Source: CAYFPS01 sp964345075 (lineage in GTDB: Bacteria; CAIWAD01). Taken from it: a stretch of DNA of 41,993 bases. Both the position numbers and the translations under genes were made by a program. Positions 8,479 to 16,651 of the stretch are shown here, one piece after another. The stretch's first letter is position 1; each line of letters opens with the position of its first letter. The notes under the pieces are model-generated. The model did not search any database. It had not been told where the DNA came from and saw only the letters and a program-made list of their open reading frames with translations. The stretch lies in contig CAYFPS010000022.1 in assembly GCA_964345075.1 (NCBI GenBank), positions 1 through 41,993 on the forward strand. Direction: 5' to 3'.

Positions 8479-9788
8479 CAGGCGCCGCCCTCAAAGACCT
8501 TGACCATGGCGGAAATCATCAGCTCGTGATCCAGCGCCCCGGCGCACTCGCGAATGCTGTGCATGGAGAGCATCGGATTGCCCACATCCACGGCTTCAAT
8601 CCCCAGATTGGCCGAAGCCATCGGGCCGATGGTCGATCCACAGGGCAGGTCTGTTCGGTGAACATAGGTCTGAACCGGCACATTTGCTGCTTCGCAGGCC
8701 TGGCGGAAACGGGCGGCACTGGTTGAATTGCTCGTGTAGCGCAGATTGGCGTTCTGCTTGATCACCGGTCCGTGATTCATCAGCACATGATGCTGGGGCT
8801 CGTATAGGTTGCCACCATTGGGGTGAATGGCGTGAGCCATGTCGGCACTAACCAGATAGCTGTGGGAGCAGGCTCTCAGGAAGGCCTCGCGCCCTGCATC
8901 CAGTGCCAGCTGCACGCGCTCCAGCAGGTCCGGCAGGAAGCTGCCGTCCGCCCCCTGCGCACTTTGACTGCCCACTTCTTCGTTGTCGTAAAAAACGCCG
9001 ACAGCGGTAGAGGCTGCATTGTGTCCGGAAGCCTTCAGATCCAGCAGGGCCAGCAGACCGGCGTGACACATGGCCAGATTGTCAATGCGGCCCGCTGCAT
9101 AAAACTCATCATCCAGGCCATAGAAGGCTGCTCGCTGTGTATCACAGGCACACAGTTCAAAGTCCAGCAGCTCCGCGCGCTCGCCCAAGCCCTTACAGCA
9201 GAGATCCAGCAGGCGATCTTCCAGACCCTGACCGCCCTCGCCAAGCAGAAGGGGCAAGCCATCCTGCTTGTCCAGGACCAGCCCTTTGTTGTTGACATCA
9301 CGATTCAGGTGAATGGCCAGATTGGGCAGGCGCAGCAGATTGACATCCAGATGACACAGTTCCTGCCGAATGCCGCCCGTTTTATCCTTGAAAACCAGCC
9401 GTCCAGCCAAGCCAAGCTCGCGATCGGTCCAGCTGGCCAGGATCGGCCCGCCGTAGACTTCCACACCCAGGCGCACCTGTCCGTGCTTCTCGTGCAGTCC
9501 CCTGGGCTTGAGGCGCAGGCCGGGGCTGTCCGTGTGAGCGCCGACAATCCTGTAGCCCGCCTCTGCAGGACTTGCCGTTCCCACAATAAAGGCGGCCAGC
9601 GCACTGCCTCCGCGTATCACATAGCAGGCATCACCCGCTGAGAGCTTCCACTCTGCGCCTTCCTTCAGCTCGCGAAAGCCGCCTGCAACCAGCTCGCGGG
9701 CCATGGCATTAACGGCATGCCAGGGTGTGGGTGATTCATCAATAAAGGCCAGCAGCTTGTCGGCTCGGTCGTGATTCAACTTCGTCAT
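8478..9788 (-). CDS. apeB: M18 family aminopeptidase (aspartyl aminopeptidase type)
   Basis: A 436-residue cytoplasmic metallo-aminopeptidase with a two-metal site. M18 hallmarks are visible: GAHTDSPGLRLKP (metal-binding His/Asp), YDNEEVGSQSAQGAD (metal and catalytic Glu pair), SADMAHAIHPN, and the C-terminal GSTIGPMASANLGI followed by VDVGNPMLSMHSIRE. Family members release N-terminal, often acidic, residues from peptides. I place the start at the ATG at 9788, one base after the stop of glycogen phosphorylase and preceded by GGTGGA. The open frame extends 18 codons further upstream, but that part overlaps the phosphorylase gene and has no family similarity. Its place inside a glycogen operon is unusual. 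Confidence 0.93.
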   Translation of the reverse strand: MTKLNHDRADKLLAFIDESPTPWHAVNAMARELVAGGFRELKEGAEWKLSAGDACYVIRGGSALAAFIVGTASPAEAGYRIVGAHTDSPGLRLKPRGLHEKHGQVRLGVEVYGGPILASWTDRELGLAGRLVFKDKTGGIRQELCHLDVNLLRLPNLAIHLNRDVNNKGLVLDKQDGLPLLLGEGGQGLEDRLLDLCCKGLGERAELLDFELCACDTQRAAFYGLDDEFYAAGRIDNLAMCHAGLLALLDLKASGHNAASTAVGVFYDNEEVGSQSAQGADGSFLPDLLERVQLALDAGREAFLRACSHSYLVSADMAHAIHPNGGNLYEPQHHVLMNHGPVIKQNANLRYTSNSTSAARFRQACEAANVPVQTYVHRTDLPCGSTIGPMASANLGIEAVDVGNPMLSMHSIRECAGALDHELMISAMVKVFEGGA

Positions 9789-9789
9789 G

Positions 9790-12264
9790 CTATTCCACCT
9801 TGCTGTGGAACCAGTAACAGATGCCCAGTTCCATGTCGTCATCCAGATAGTCGTGATGCGGCAGGACGCGCAGTTTCAGTTCTGCGTTACGCAGCGCCGG
9901 ATCACAGTAATAGAGATTGAAGTTCCACACACCATCGTCTTCGGCCGGCCCCTTAAGCGGGACGGGCACCGTGCGAATTCCTTCTGCATCACGAATGAAA
10001 AGCTCGACACGAACTTCTTCGGGCTTCATCAGGCCCAGATAAATGCCCGCATCAAAATCCACACACTCGTTTTCCCGCCGGACCTTGAGCCAGGTATCGG
10101 TCATGTGATACCAGCGTTTGGAGAGGCTGTTCTTGTAGGCGATGAAGTCCTTCAAGCCCTTCCAGCCGCCCTTGCTGGCACGATCGCGCTTGTGGCAGGC
10201 GGGCACATAGTACTGTGATACATAATCGCTGACCATGCGTGATGTGCTGAATCGCGCCGTGCAGGAAACCATGCTCTCCACCATGCAGTCAACCCAGCGC
10301 GTCGGGTAGCCCTCGCCATTGAGGCTGTAATACATGGGCACGATTTCTTCTTCCAGCGTGCGATAAAAGCTGCGGACATCGTAGTAGTCCTGAATCTTCT
10401 CGTCACCGTAATCGGTTTCGCCGCCGATGTTCCAGCCATTCTCGCCATTGAAGCCTTCAACCCACCAGCCATCAGGCACGCTGAAGTTGATGCCGCCATT
10501 CGGGCAGACCTTCTGACCACTGGTACCGGAAGCCTCCAGCGGCCGACGGGGATTGTTCAACCAGACATCCGCGCCCTGCACCAGATAGCGCGCCAGGCCG
10601 ATGCTGTAGCCCTCGAGCAGGATCACGCGGCCCATGAAGCGCGGGTCGAGGCTGATCTCGTGCAGCTTGCGAATGAGCGCCTGCCCGGGAATGTCTGCCG
10701 GATGGGCCTTACCCGCAAAGACAAAGGTCACGGGGTGATCGGGATGATTGACGATGCGGTCCAGCCGCTCCAGATCGTCGAAGATCAGCAGGGCGCGCTT
10801 GTAGGTGGCAAAACGGCGAGCAAAGCAGACGAAGAGGCTGTTGGGCCTGAGGCCGCTGATCATCTTCTCCACGGGCACATTGCTGCCGGCAAAGCGCTGG
10901 CGCAGGTTGCGGCGAATCTCTTCAACCAGCGAGGCCTTCAGCTGGCGGTGCTCGTTCCAGATGCGTGCTGGATCAACCGTGCGCAGGGCCTCCCAGGCCT
11001 CCTGATCACAGAGCTTCTGCTCCCAGTCTTCGCCAATGGCTTCTTCGTAAATGGCGCGGAAGCCCGGTGCCAGCCAGCTGCCCGTGTGGATGCCGTTGGT
11101 CACATGGCCGATCGGACTCTCGTCGATCGGCACCTGATGCCACAGGTGGTACCACATGCCGCGGCTGACTTCGCCATGCAGCTTGCTTACACCGTTGGCA
11201 AAGCGCGAGAGGCGAATGGCCAGCGCCGTCAGGCTGAAGAACTTGTAACCATTGGGCTCGGTCAGTGTGCCCAACTCCAGCAGGTTGTCGAATTCGATGC
11301 CGGCCTTCTCGCACCAGGGCCTGAAATAATGATGCAGGCGGGGCAGGATGAAGGCCTCGTTGCCTGCCGGAACCGGCGTGTGCGTGGTGAAGACCGTGCT
11401 GGAGGCAACCGCCTCCACAGCCTCTTCAAAGGTGAAGGACTGACCGAGGTACTCGCGAACACGCTCCACGGCCAGAAAGGCGCTATGACCTTCGTTCATG
11501 TGCCAGACATCCGGCTGTACGCCCAGAAGGCGCAGAGCGCGCACACCGCCGATGCCCAGAATGATCTCCTGCGCCATGCGTGTATCACGGTCACCGCCGT
11601 AGAGCTGCCAGGTGAGGCTGCGATCCTTTTCGGCGTTTCCGGGCAGATCCGCATCCAGCAGAATCAACCTGCTGTTGCCGACGCGCACTTCCCAGATGGC
11701 CAGCTCAAGATCGCGGCCGGGCAGTTCCACGCTGACGGTCAGCGGCTGTCCGCTATCGTCCATCAGTTGTGTCACGGGCAGGTGGTTCAGATCGATGTGC
11801 ACCATGTCCGCGTGCTGCTGACCGGAGGCATCAATGCGCTGACCGAAGTAGCCCTGACGATACATCAGGCCCACGCCCGTAAAGGGCAGGCCCAGATCGT
11901 GACTGCTTTTGATGTGATCACCCGAGAGCACACCCAGACCACCCGAATAGATGGGCAGACTGCCGTGGATGCCGTACTCGGCGCTGAAATAGGCGATCTG
12001 CCGCCCCTTGAGATCAGCCGGACAGCGGTCCAGAGCGGCCTTCAGCGCCTGCTCGAGTTTTGTCTCACAAGCCTCGAGACGCTTCTGAAAGTCGGCGTCG
12101 GCTTCCAGCTGTGCCAGCCGCTCGGGCGCAAGTTCGCGCACCATTTTGACAGGATTCTCGTAGTGGTCGAAAGAGGCGGGATCAACTGAGCGCAGAAAAT
12201 CCCGGTACCAGGGCGTCCAGCACCAGAGCAGGTTGCTGGCCAGACGCAATAGGCGTTCGTTCAT
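9790..12264 (-). CDS. glgP: Alpha-glucan (glycogen) phosphorylase, GT35
   Basis: An 824-residue PLP-dependent enzyme that releases glucose-1-phosphate from the non-reducing ends of alpha-1,4-glucan. It matches the short, Thermotoga/archaeal-type phosphorylase lineage, with an N-terminal DUF3417 segment (NLLWCWTPWYRDFLRSVDP). Motifs include AYFSAEYGIHGSLPIYSGGLG, DVWHMNEGHSAF, TTHTPVPAGNEAF, CFARRFATYKRA and the PLP-lysine region RRPLEASGTSGQKVCPNGG, followed by DGWWVEGF. The GTSGQK sequence replaces the common GTSGMK, but the lysine is kept. The start overlaps the stop of the small membrane protein by four bases (ATGA). With the downstream debranching enzyme it forms the core of glycogen breakdown. 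Confidence 0.95.
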   Translation of the reverse strand: MNERLLRLASNLLWCWTPWYRDFLRSVDPASFDHYENPVKMVRELAPERLAQLEADADFQKRLEACETKLEQALKAALDRCPADLKGRQIAYFSAEYGIHGSLPIYSGGLGVLSGDHIKSSHDLGLPFTGVGLMYRQGYFGQRIDASGQQHADMVHIDLNHLPVTQLMDDSGQPLTVSVELPGRDLELAIWEVRVGNSRLILLDADLPGNAEKDRSLTWQLYGGDRDTRMAQEIILGIGGVRALRLLGVQPDVWHMNEGHSAFLAVERVREYLGQSFTFEEAVEAVASSTVFTTHTPVPAGNEAFILPRLHHYFRPWCEKAGIEFDNLLELGTLTEPNGYKFFSLTALAIRLSRFANGVSKLHGEVSRGMWYHLWHQVPIDESPIGHVTNGIHTGSWLAPGFRAIYEEAIGEDWEQKLCDQEAWEALRTVDPARIWNEHRQLKASLVEEIRRNLRQRFAGSNVPVEKMISGLRPNSLFVCFARRFATYKRALLIFDDLERLDRIVNHPDHPVTFVFAGKAHPADIPGQALIRKLHEISLDPRFMGRVILLEGYSIGLARYLVQGADVWLNNPRRPLEASGTSGQKVCPNGGINFSVPDGWWVEGFNGENGWNIGGETDYGDEKIQDYYDVRSFYRTLEEEIVPMYYSLNGEGYPTRWVDCMVESMVSCTARFSTSRMVSDYVSQYYVPACHKRDRASKGGWKGLKDFIAYKNSLSKRWYHMTDTWLKVRRENECVDFDAGIYLGLMKPEEVRVELFIRDAEGIRTVPVPLKGPAEDDGVWNFNLYYCDPALRNAELKLRVLPHHDYLDDDMELGICYWFHSKVE

Positions 12265-12599
12265 CTATTATCCTTGATCATGGAATTGACAATCAGTGTG
12301 ACAAGCGAGAGCACGACCGAACCGATCAGTGCACTGCCGAAATTCAGCACATGAAAACCGGGTACCAGCCAGGCCGTGAAGCCCAGCAAAATGGCGTTGA
12401 TCACCAGCAGAAAGAGGCCCAGACTCAGGAGCGTCACCGGCAGGGTCAATAGAACCAGTAGCGGCTTCAGCGTCAGATTGAAAATGCTCAAGACGAAAGC
12501 CGCCGCCAGGGCTGCGATCAGCCCACTGGAATCGATGCCGGGCACCAGTTGCATGGCCACCAGCAAGCCGAAAAATGTCACCAGACTGCGCTTGATCAT
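12261..12599 (-). CDS. Small membrane protein, phage-holin-4_2-like (PF04020 type)
   Basis: A 112-residue protein with four predicted membrane helices: MIKRSLVTFFGLLVAMQLVPG; LIAALAAAFVLSIFN; PLLVLLTLPVTLLSLGLFLLVINAILLGF; and the C-terminal LIGSVVLSLVTLIV. The N-L-T-L-K-P-L motif after helix 2 and the overall pattern match the family named phage holin 4_2. That family is widespread in non-phage genomes, and its function is unknown. It overlaps the patatin gene upstream and the phosphorylase gene downstream by four bases each (ATGA), so it is a full member of the operon. There is no phage context, so a lysis role is unlikely. Confidence 0.85.
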   Translation of the reverse strand: MIKRSLVTFFGLLVAMQLVPGIDSSGLIAALAAAFVLSIFNLTLKPLLVLLTLPVTLLSLGLFLLVINAILLGFTAWLVPGFHVLNFGSALIGSVVLSLVTLIVNSMIKDNR

Positions 12600-13456
12600 T
12601 GCTCTTCTTCCTGCATGGATTCTGCCATTACCTTTAGCTGTGCCTGAAGCTGGCCAAGCCGCCGCTCCATGTGCGTCCGACCAATCTGATAAAGATCAGC
12701 CATGGTGGCCACCGACCAGAAGCGCACGATCTCGCGCCAGCGGCTGAAACAGAGCGGCTGATCGGAAAAGGGCTCAATCACCAGGTCGGAATGATTCAGC
12801 ACGCATTCCGTGCGCCGGCGGATCAGCGGCAGGTAGATTGAGCGATAAACCACCTGCGGCATTTTCCTTAAAAGCTCTGGCTGGGTTTCCGGATTCATCT
12901 CCAGACTTGAGCTAAGGACAAAAGCGTGTGAGCCAAGCCTCTGCCGACAGATATCAGCTGGAACATTGTTCGTGATACCACCGTCGGCCATCAGGCTTCC
13001 GTCCAGCTCCACTGGTGGGTAGATCGCGGGCAATGCGGCGGATGCCATCACGATACGCCGTGTATCACCGCTGGAATAAATGCGAGGCTCACCCTTGACC
13101 AGATCCGTCACGAGGACATCCACGGGAATGGCCAGCTCCTCCAGTCTGGCCGGAACCTTGAAGTGGTCGAGCAGCTCGAGCATGGCCTTCTGGGAAAAGA
13201 GTCCGCCGTGCCTGAAAGAGAAGCGCAGCCAGCGCAGGCGGCGACTGGGTCGATTGAGTTCCTTGTAGATCTCGTGTGGTTGAAGGCCAGCCGCCAGCAG
13301 CACACCGATCAGGCTGCCCGTGCTGGAGCAGGAAATCCGCTCCGGCTTCAGGCCATGATCGGCCAGCACACTGGCCAGCCCCAGATGCGCCAGACAGCGC
13401 ACGCCGCCGCCGCCCAATACCAGCCCGAAGGATCGATATGTCTTTGTGTGTGACAT
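12596..13456 (-). CDS. Patatin-like phospholipase (RssA-like)
   Basis: A 286-residue probable lipid acyl hydrolase with a Ser-Asp dyad. The oxyanion loop is LGGGGVRCLAHLG. The nucleophile elbow reads CSSTGSL, where the first Gly of GxSxG is Cys but the Ser is kept. The catalytic Asp lies in LMADGGITNNVP. It is probably cytoplasmic because no signal peptide is visible. The ATG at 13456 is the first base after the U-tract of the upstream terminator and has no Shine-Dalgarno site. A GTG at 13471 lies inside the terminator stem and is less credible. Expression therefore needs a leaderless transcript or read-through. It is the first gene of the operon that runs to the debranching enzyme. Confidence 0.88.
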   Translation of the reverse strand: MSHTKTYRSFGLVLGGGGVRCLAHLGLASVLADHGLKPERISCSSTGSLIGVLLAAGLQPHEIYKELNRPSRRLRWLRFSFRHGGLFSQKAMLELLDHFKVPARLEELAIPVDVLVTDLVKGEPRIYSSGDTRRIVMASAALPAIYPPVELDGSLMADGGITNNVPADICRQRLGSHAFVLSSSLEMNPETQPELLRKMPQVVYRSIYLPLIRRRTECVLNHSDLVIEPFSDQPLCFSRWREIVRFWSVATMADLYQIGRTHMERRLGQLQAQLKVMAESMQEEEQ

Positions 13457-13492
13457 AAGAAAAACGGGCACTCCGGAAGGCCGGAATGCCCG
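13457..13492 (-). terminator. Intrinsic terminator after the oxidoreductase operon
   Basis: On the minus strand a 12-bp stem (13492-13481 with 13476-13465, one mismatch) closes an AAGG/CCTT loop. TTTTTCTT follows at 13464-13457. It sits 22 bases past the stop of the oxidoreductase beta/gamma gene and ends exactly where the patatin ATG begins. Confidence 0.85.
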
Positions 13493-13513
13493 CTTGACGG
13501 GTTTCGTCGTGCC

Positions 13514-14956
13514 TTACCTGGCTTCGCGCATTTGCTTTCCTACCTGATAACCCTTTTCAACCGCCGTGCGATTGAGCTCGATCAGGTTCTTCCGCTTGAC
13601 CACCGCATTGAGGGCCTCAAAGCAGGTTTCCAGATTGAGCAGGTTGGTGTAGCCGACCATCGCGCCAAAGGCGACCATGTTGGCGATGCGCGTATTGCCA
13701 AGATCGTCGGCCAGCTTGGTGAACGGAATCGGAACAATGTCGCAATCCTTGCGATCGGGTTCAATGTCGATCAGGCTCGAGTCGTAGAAGATCACGCCGC
13801 CGGGCTTGGCCGTGGCAGCGAACTTCTCCAGACTGGGGCGATTGAAGGCGAGCAGGATATCCGGCGTGGTAACCATCGGCGAGCCGATTTCCTTTTCGCT
13901 GATGCGCACCGAACAGTTGGCCGTACCACCACGCATTTCGGGGCCGTAGGCGGGAATCCAGCTGGACTGGTAGCCTTCCAGCATGCCGGCCTGTGCGGCG
14001 GCAATACCCAGCAGCATGATGCCCTGTCCACCAAAGCCGGCAGCCAGAATCTCCGGATCCTTGAAGCGCTCCTCGGGCTTGGTGTGCTCGGGCACCTTGA
14101 TTTCCGGCAGCTCGAGATCCAGTTTGCGGCGGATCATCTGCGCGGTCAGCGGAACCTGCACCAGCTCGCGGCTCTTCGTCTCGTCGATGCGATCACGCAG
14201 GTTGCCCAGCGGGAAGATCTCGAGCATGTGCTCTTCGATCCACTTCATGGAATCGACAGGATTCATCTTCCAGCCCGAAGGACAGGGGCTCAGGACTTCC
14301 ACGAAGCTGAAGCCCTTGCCGTCCACCTGGCTCTGGATGGCGCGGCGAATGGCCTTGCGGGTACGGTTGATGTGCTTGGGCGTGTGCAGACTGGTGCGCT
14401 CGATGAAGACCGGCGCCTGCAGACTGTTGAGCAGCTCGGCCACCCGAATCGGGTAGCCCTCGTTGTCCGCGTTGCGGCCGTAGGGGCTGGTGGAGCTCTT
14501 CTGCTCGATCAGGGTGGTCGGGGCCATCTGGCCGCCTGTCATGCCGTAGATCGCATTGTTGATGAAGATCACGGTCATGTGCTCGCCGCGGTTGGCAGCG
14601 TGCAGAATCTCGCTGGTGCCGATGGCCGCGAGGTCACCGTCACCCTGATAGCTAAGTACAATCGAATGCGGATGAGCGCGCTTGACGCCGGTTCCGACAG
14701 CCGGGGCACGGCCATGGGCTGCCTGCACATTACCGATGTCGAAGTAATAGTAGGCGAAAACCGAGCATCCCACCGGGCTGATCAGCACGCTGCGATCTGT
14801 AACACCGAAATCCTGCAGGGCTTCGGCCATGATCTTGTGAACGTTGCCGTGGCCGCAGCCGGGGCAGTAGTGAGTCGTCTTCTTGTCCGCATTCGCGCTG
14901 CGTTCAAAATCATCGTAGAAGGCGGCGGACTTGCTAAGGATGGTCGCGCTGGCCAT
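13514..14956 (-). CDS. 2-oxoacid:ferredoxin oxidoreductase, fused beta (TPP) and gamma subunits
   Basis: A 480-residue fusion. Residues about 1-285 are the TPP-binding beta subunit: CPGCGHGNVHKI, SPVGCSVF, and the GDGDLAAIG...NNAIYGMTGGQMAPTT thiamine site. Residues about 305-480 are the gamma subunit: AAGFGGQGIMLLG, YGPEMRGGTANCSVRIS and the following gamma fold. The complex oxidises a 2-oxoacid to its acyl-CoA and reduces ferredoxin. The overall type fits 2-oxoglutarate (KorAB) or branched-chain 2-oxoacid (VorABCD) enzymes; I cannot choose between them, so no symbol is given. The start follows the alpha-subunit stop without a gap (TAAATG). Fusion fixes the subunits one to one. The gene ends at an intrinsic terminator. 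Confidence 0.92.
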   Translation of the reverse strand: MASATILSKSAAFYDDFERSANADKKTTHYCPGCGHGNVHKIMAEALQDFGVTDRSVLISPVGCSVFAYYYFDIGNVQAAHGRAPAVGTGVKRAHPHSIVLSYQGDGDLAAIGTSEILHAANRGEHMTVIFINNAIYGMTGGQMAPTTLIEQKSSTSPYGRNADNEGYPIRVAELLNSLQAPVFIERTSLHTPKHINRTRKAIRRAIQSQVDGKGFSFVEVLSPCPSGWKMNPVDSMKWIEEHMLEIFPLGNLRDRIDETKSRELVQVPLTAQMIRRKLDLELPEIKVPEHTKPEERFKDPEILAAGFGGQGIMLLGIAAAQAGMLEGYQSSWIPAYGPEMRGGTANCSVRISEKEIGSPMVTTPDILLAFNRPSLEKFAATAKPGGVIFYDSSLIDIEPDRKDCDIVPIPFTKLADDLGNTRIANMVAFGAMVGYTNLLNLETCFEALNAVVKRKNLIELNRTAVEKGYQVGKQMREAR

Positions 14957-16009
14957 TTATCCCTCCTGGAAGTACTTGAGGGCCGCCTGTGTGACATCGG
15001 CCGTGGTCGGAATGTTGCCGCCCATGCGATTGAAGAAGTGCACGGGCTTCTTGAACTGGGTGGCCAGCTTGATGTCCTGCAGCATCTGGCCATTGTTCAG
15101 CTCCACACACAGGAAGCTCTTGACGCGATCAGCCAGCTCGAAGAGCTGCTTCTCGGGGAAGGGCACAAGCGTCTTCGGGCGGAAGAGGCCAACCTTGATT
15201 CCTTGTGCGCGCAGCTCGTCCACCGAGCTCCTCAGCATGCGTGATACAATTCCGAAACCGACCATCACGTAATCGGCGTCGTCCAGCATGTATTCTTCGT
15301 AGCGGACTTCCTTCTCCTGCAGCGTGGCGTACTTGGCCTGCAGGTGCTCGTTCAGCTTCTCCAGATTGTCCGGCTCCAGCTGAATGGAGCTGATCAGGTT
15401 GTGCTTGGACTCGGCATCGGCGTATACGGCCCAGTCCTTGCGCGGCAGGTCCATCAGCGGCTCGGGGAACTCGACAGGCTCCATCATCTGACCGATCACA
15501 CCGTCAGCCAGCAGGTAGACAGGCGTGCGGTACTGGTCGGCCAGATCGAATGCCAGACGCACCATGTCCGCCATCTCCTGAACGCAGTTGGGAGCCAGAA
15601 CGGGCGTCTTGTAGTTGCCGTGTCCGCCGCCCTTGCAGAGCTGATTATAGTCGGACTGCTCGGGGGCGATGTTGCCCAGACCCGGTCCGCCACGGTTGAT
15701 GTTGATGATGACCATCGGCAGCTCGGCGCCTGCCGCGTAGGAGATGCCTTCCTGCTTCAAGCTGATGCCCGGGCTGGAGCTGGCAGTCATCACGCGGACA
15801 CCGGAACCGGAAGCGCCGTAGACCATGTTGATCGCCGCGACTTCACTCTCGGCCTGCAGAAAAGTGCCACCGACCTTCGGCATGTAGAAAGCAGCCGATT
15901 CGGCGATTTCACTGGCTGGGGTGATGGGATATCCAAAATAGAGGCGGCAACCGGCGAGCACGGCACTGCGAACGGCAGCGTCGTTTCCCTTCATCAGACT
16001 CTTGCTCAT
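14957..16009 (-). CDS. 2-oxoacid:ferredoxin oxidoreductase, alpha subunit
   Basis: A 350-residue subunit carrying the pyrimidine-binding and transketolase-C-like domains of the enzyme. Family signatures are the early GCRLYFGYPITPASEIAE, then LQAESEVAAINMVYGASGSGVRVMTASSSPG, then PMVIININRGGPGLGN and the PEQSDYNQ loop. The C-terminal part (from about residue 250, MVGFGIVSR) is the domain that contacts the gamma subunit. It is closest to VorB/KorA-type proteins acting on 2-oxoisovalerate or 2-oxoglutarate. It overlaps the ferredoxin subunit by four bases upstream and abuts the beta/gamma gene downstream. Confidence 0.92.
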   Translation of the reverse strand: MSKSLMKGNDAAVRSAVLAGCRLYFGYPITPASEIAESAAFYMPKVGGTFLQAESEVAAINMVYGASGSGVRVMTASSSPGISLKQEGISYAAGAELPMVIININRGGPGLGNIAPEQSDYNQLCKGGGHGNYKTPVLAPNCVQEMADMVRLAFDLADQYRTPVYLLADGVIGQMMEPVEFPEPLMDLPRKDWAVYADAESKHNLISSIQLEPDNLEKLNEHLQAKYATLQEKEVRYEEYMLDDADYVMVGFGIVSRMLRSSVDELRAQGIKVGLFRPKTLVPFPEKQLFELADRVKSFLCVELNNGQMLQDIKLATQFKKPVHFFNRMGGNIPTTADVTQAALKYFQEG

Positions 16010-16311
16010 GCATCCACCTCCTCGACCGGCAACACGCCGCTTGCCTCGTAGCGATGGACATCAAAGTCCGACTCCACGACCGATTTGCGCTTCCAGACAA
16101 TGATCGCCTCAGGCTCGGGGCAGCTGTAGTAACAGATGCCGCAGCCCGTGCAGCCATCGCCCGTGTAGGCTGCGTAATGGTAACCCTTGGTGTTGAAATG
16201 CTTGTGAAACTCAAGCACATCCACAGGACAGTTTTCGATGCAGAGGCCACAACCCTTGCAAAGCTCGGGCTTGACCGCCACGGTCGGCTTGTCCAGTATT
16301 CTTGTTTCCAT
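16006..16311 (-). CDS. 2-oxoacid:ferredoxin oxidoreductase, ferredoxin (delta) subunit
   Basis: A 101-residue 2x[4Fe-4S] ferredoxin-like protein. The cluster motifs are CKGCGLCIENCPVD and CTGCGICYYSCPEPEAI. It passes electrons from the thiamine site of the complex to soluble ferredoxin. I chose the ATG at 16311, preceded by GAGGCG. The frame is open to 16395, but the extra residues are not ferredoxin-like. It is the first gene of the operon; its last bases overlap the alpha-subunit ATG. An inverted repeat lies 75-92 bases upstream of the start. Confidence 0.92.
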   Translation of the reverse strand: METRILDKPTVAVKPELCKGCGLCIENCPVDVLEFHKHFNTKGYHYAAYTGDGCTGCGICYYSCPEPEAIIVWKRKSVVESDFDVHRYEASGVLPVEEVDA

Positions 16312-16385
16312 GATCGCCTCATGAATTGATCGTTGATCCGCTGCTTCGGCAGGGCTGTTGAAGGCTCTTCCAAGGCGGCGAAAGT

Positions 16386-16403
16386 GTGTTAGCAAAGTAA
16401 CAC
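16386..16403. promoter_or_regulatory. Inverted repeat upstream of the oxidoreductase operon (Rex-like core)
   Basis: GTGTTA at 16386-16391 and TAACAC at 16398-16403 form perfect 6-bp arms around a 6-bp spacer. The TGTTA-N6-TAACA core has the arm sequence and spacing of Rex (NADH-sensing repressor) operators. The A and T that usually flank the central N4 are not present, so the match is partial. Its place upstream of a ferredoxin oxidoreductase fits redox control. Confidence 0.35.
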
Positions 16404-16471
16404 TCGAGCAAGACAGTTCAAAAATGGGAGGCAGTGGGTGGCAGCAGATAGCTGATAGCTTATAGAGTAGA

Positions 16472-16646
16472 GGCGTCAGGCCATAGGGGTTAGGGGTTAG
16501 GCGTTAGGCGTTAGGCGTCAGGCCATAGGGGTTAGGGGAGAGGCGTTAGGCGTTAGGCGTCAGGCCATAGGCGTTAGGCGTCAGGCCATAGGCGTTAGGC
16601 GTTAGGCGTTAGGCGTTAGGCGTCAGGCCATAGGCGTTAGGCGTTA
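16472..16646. repeat. Heptamer tandem array (GGCGTTA family)
   Basis: Twenty-five 7-bp units in unbroken register. The variants are GGCGTTA, GGCGTCA, GGCCATA, GGGGTTA and one GGGGAGA. GGCGTCA is always followed by GGCCATA (pairs start at 16472, 16514, 16556, 16577 and 16619), which gives a 21/42-bp higher-order period. It lies 160 bp upstream of the oxidoreductase operon and leads straight into the 109-bp repeat. It is noncoding. Confidence 0.95.
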
Positions 16647-16651
16647 GCAGG

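Noticed and set aside
12261..12599. Prophage marker (holin family)
   Set aside because: PF04020-type proteins are widespread outside phages, and no other phage gene is present. Overlap with patatin and glgP places it in a metabolic operon.
16472..16646. CRISPR array
   Set aside because: Units are 7 bp, contiguous and without spacers; no cas genes are present.
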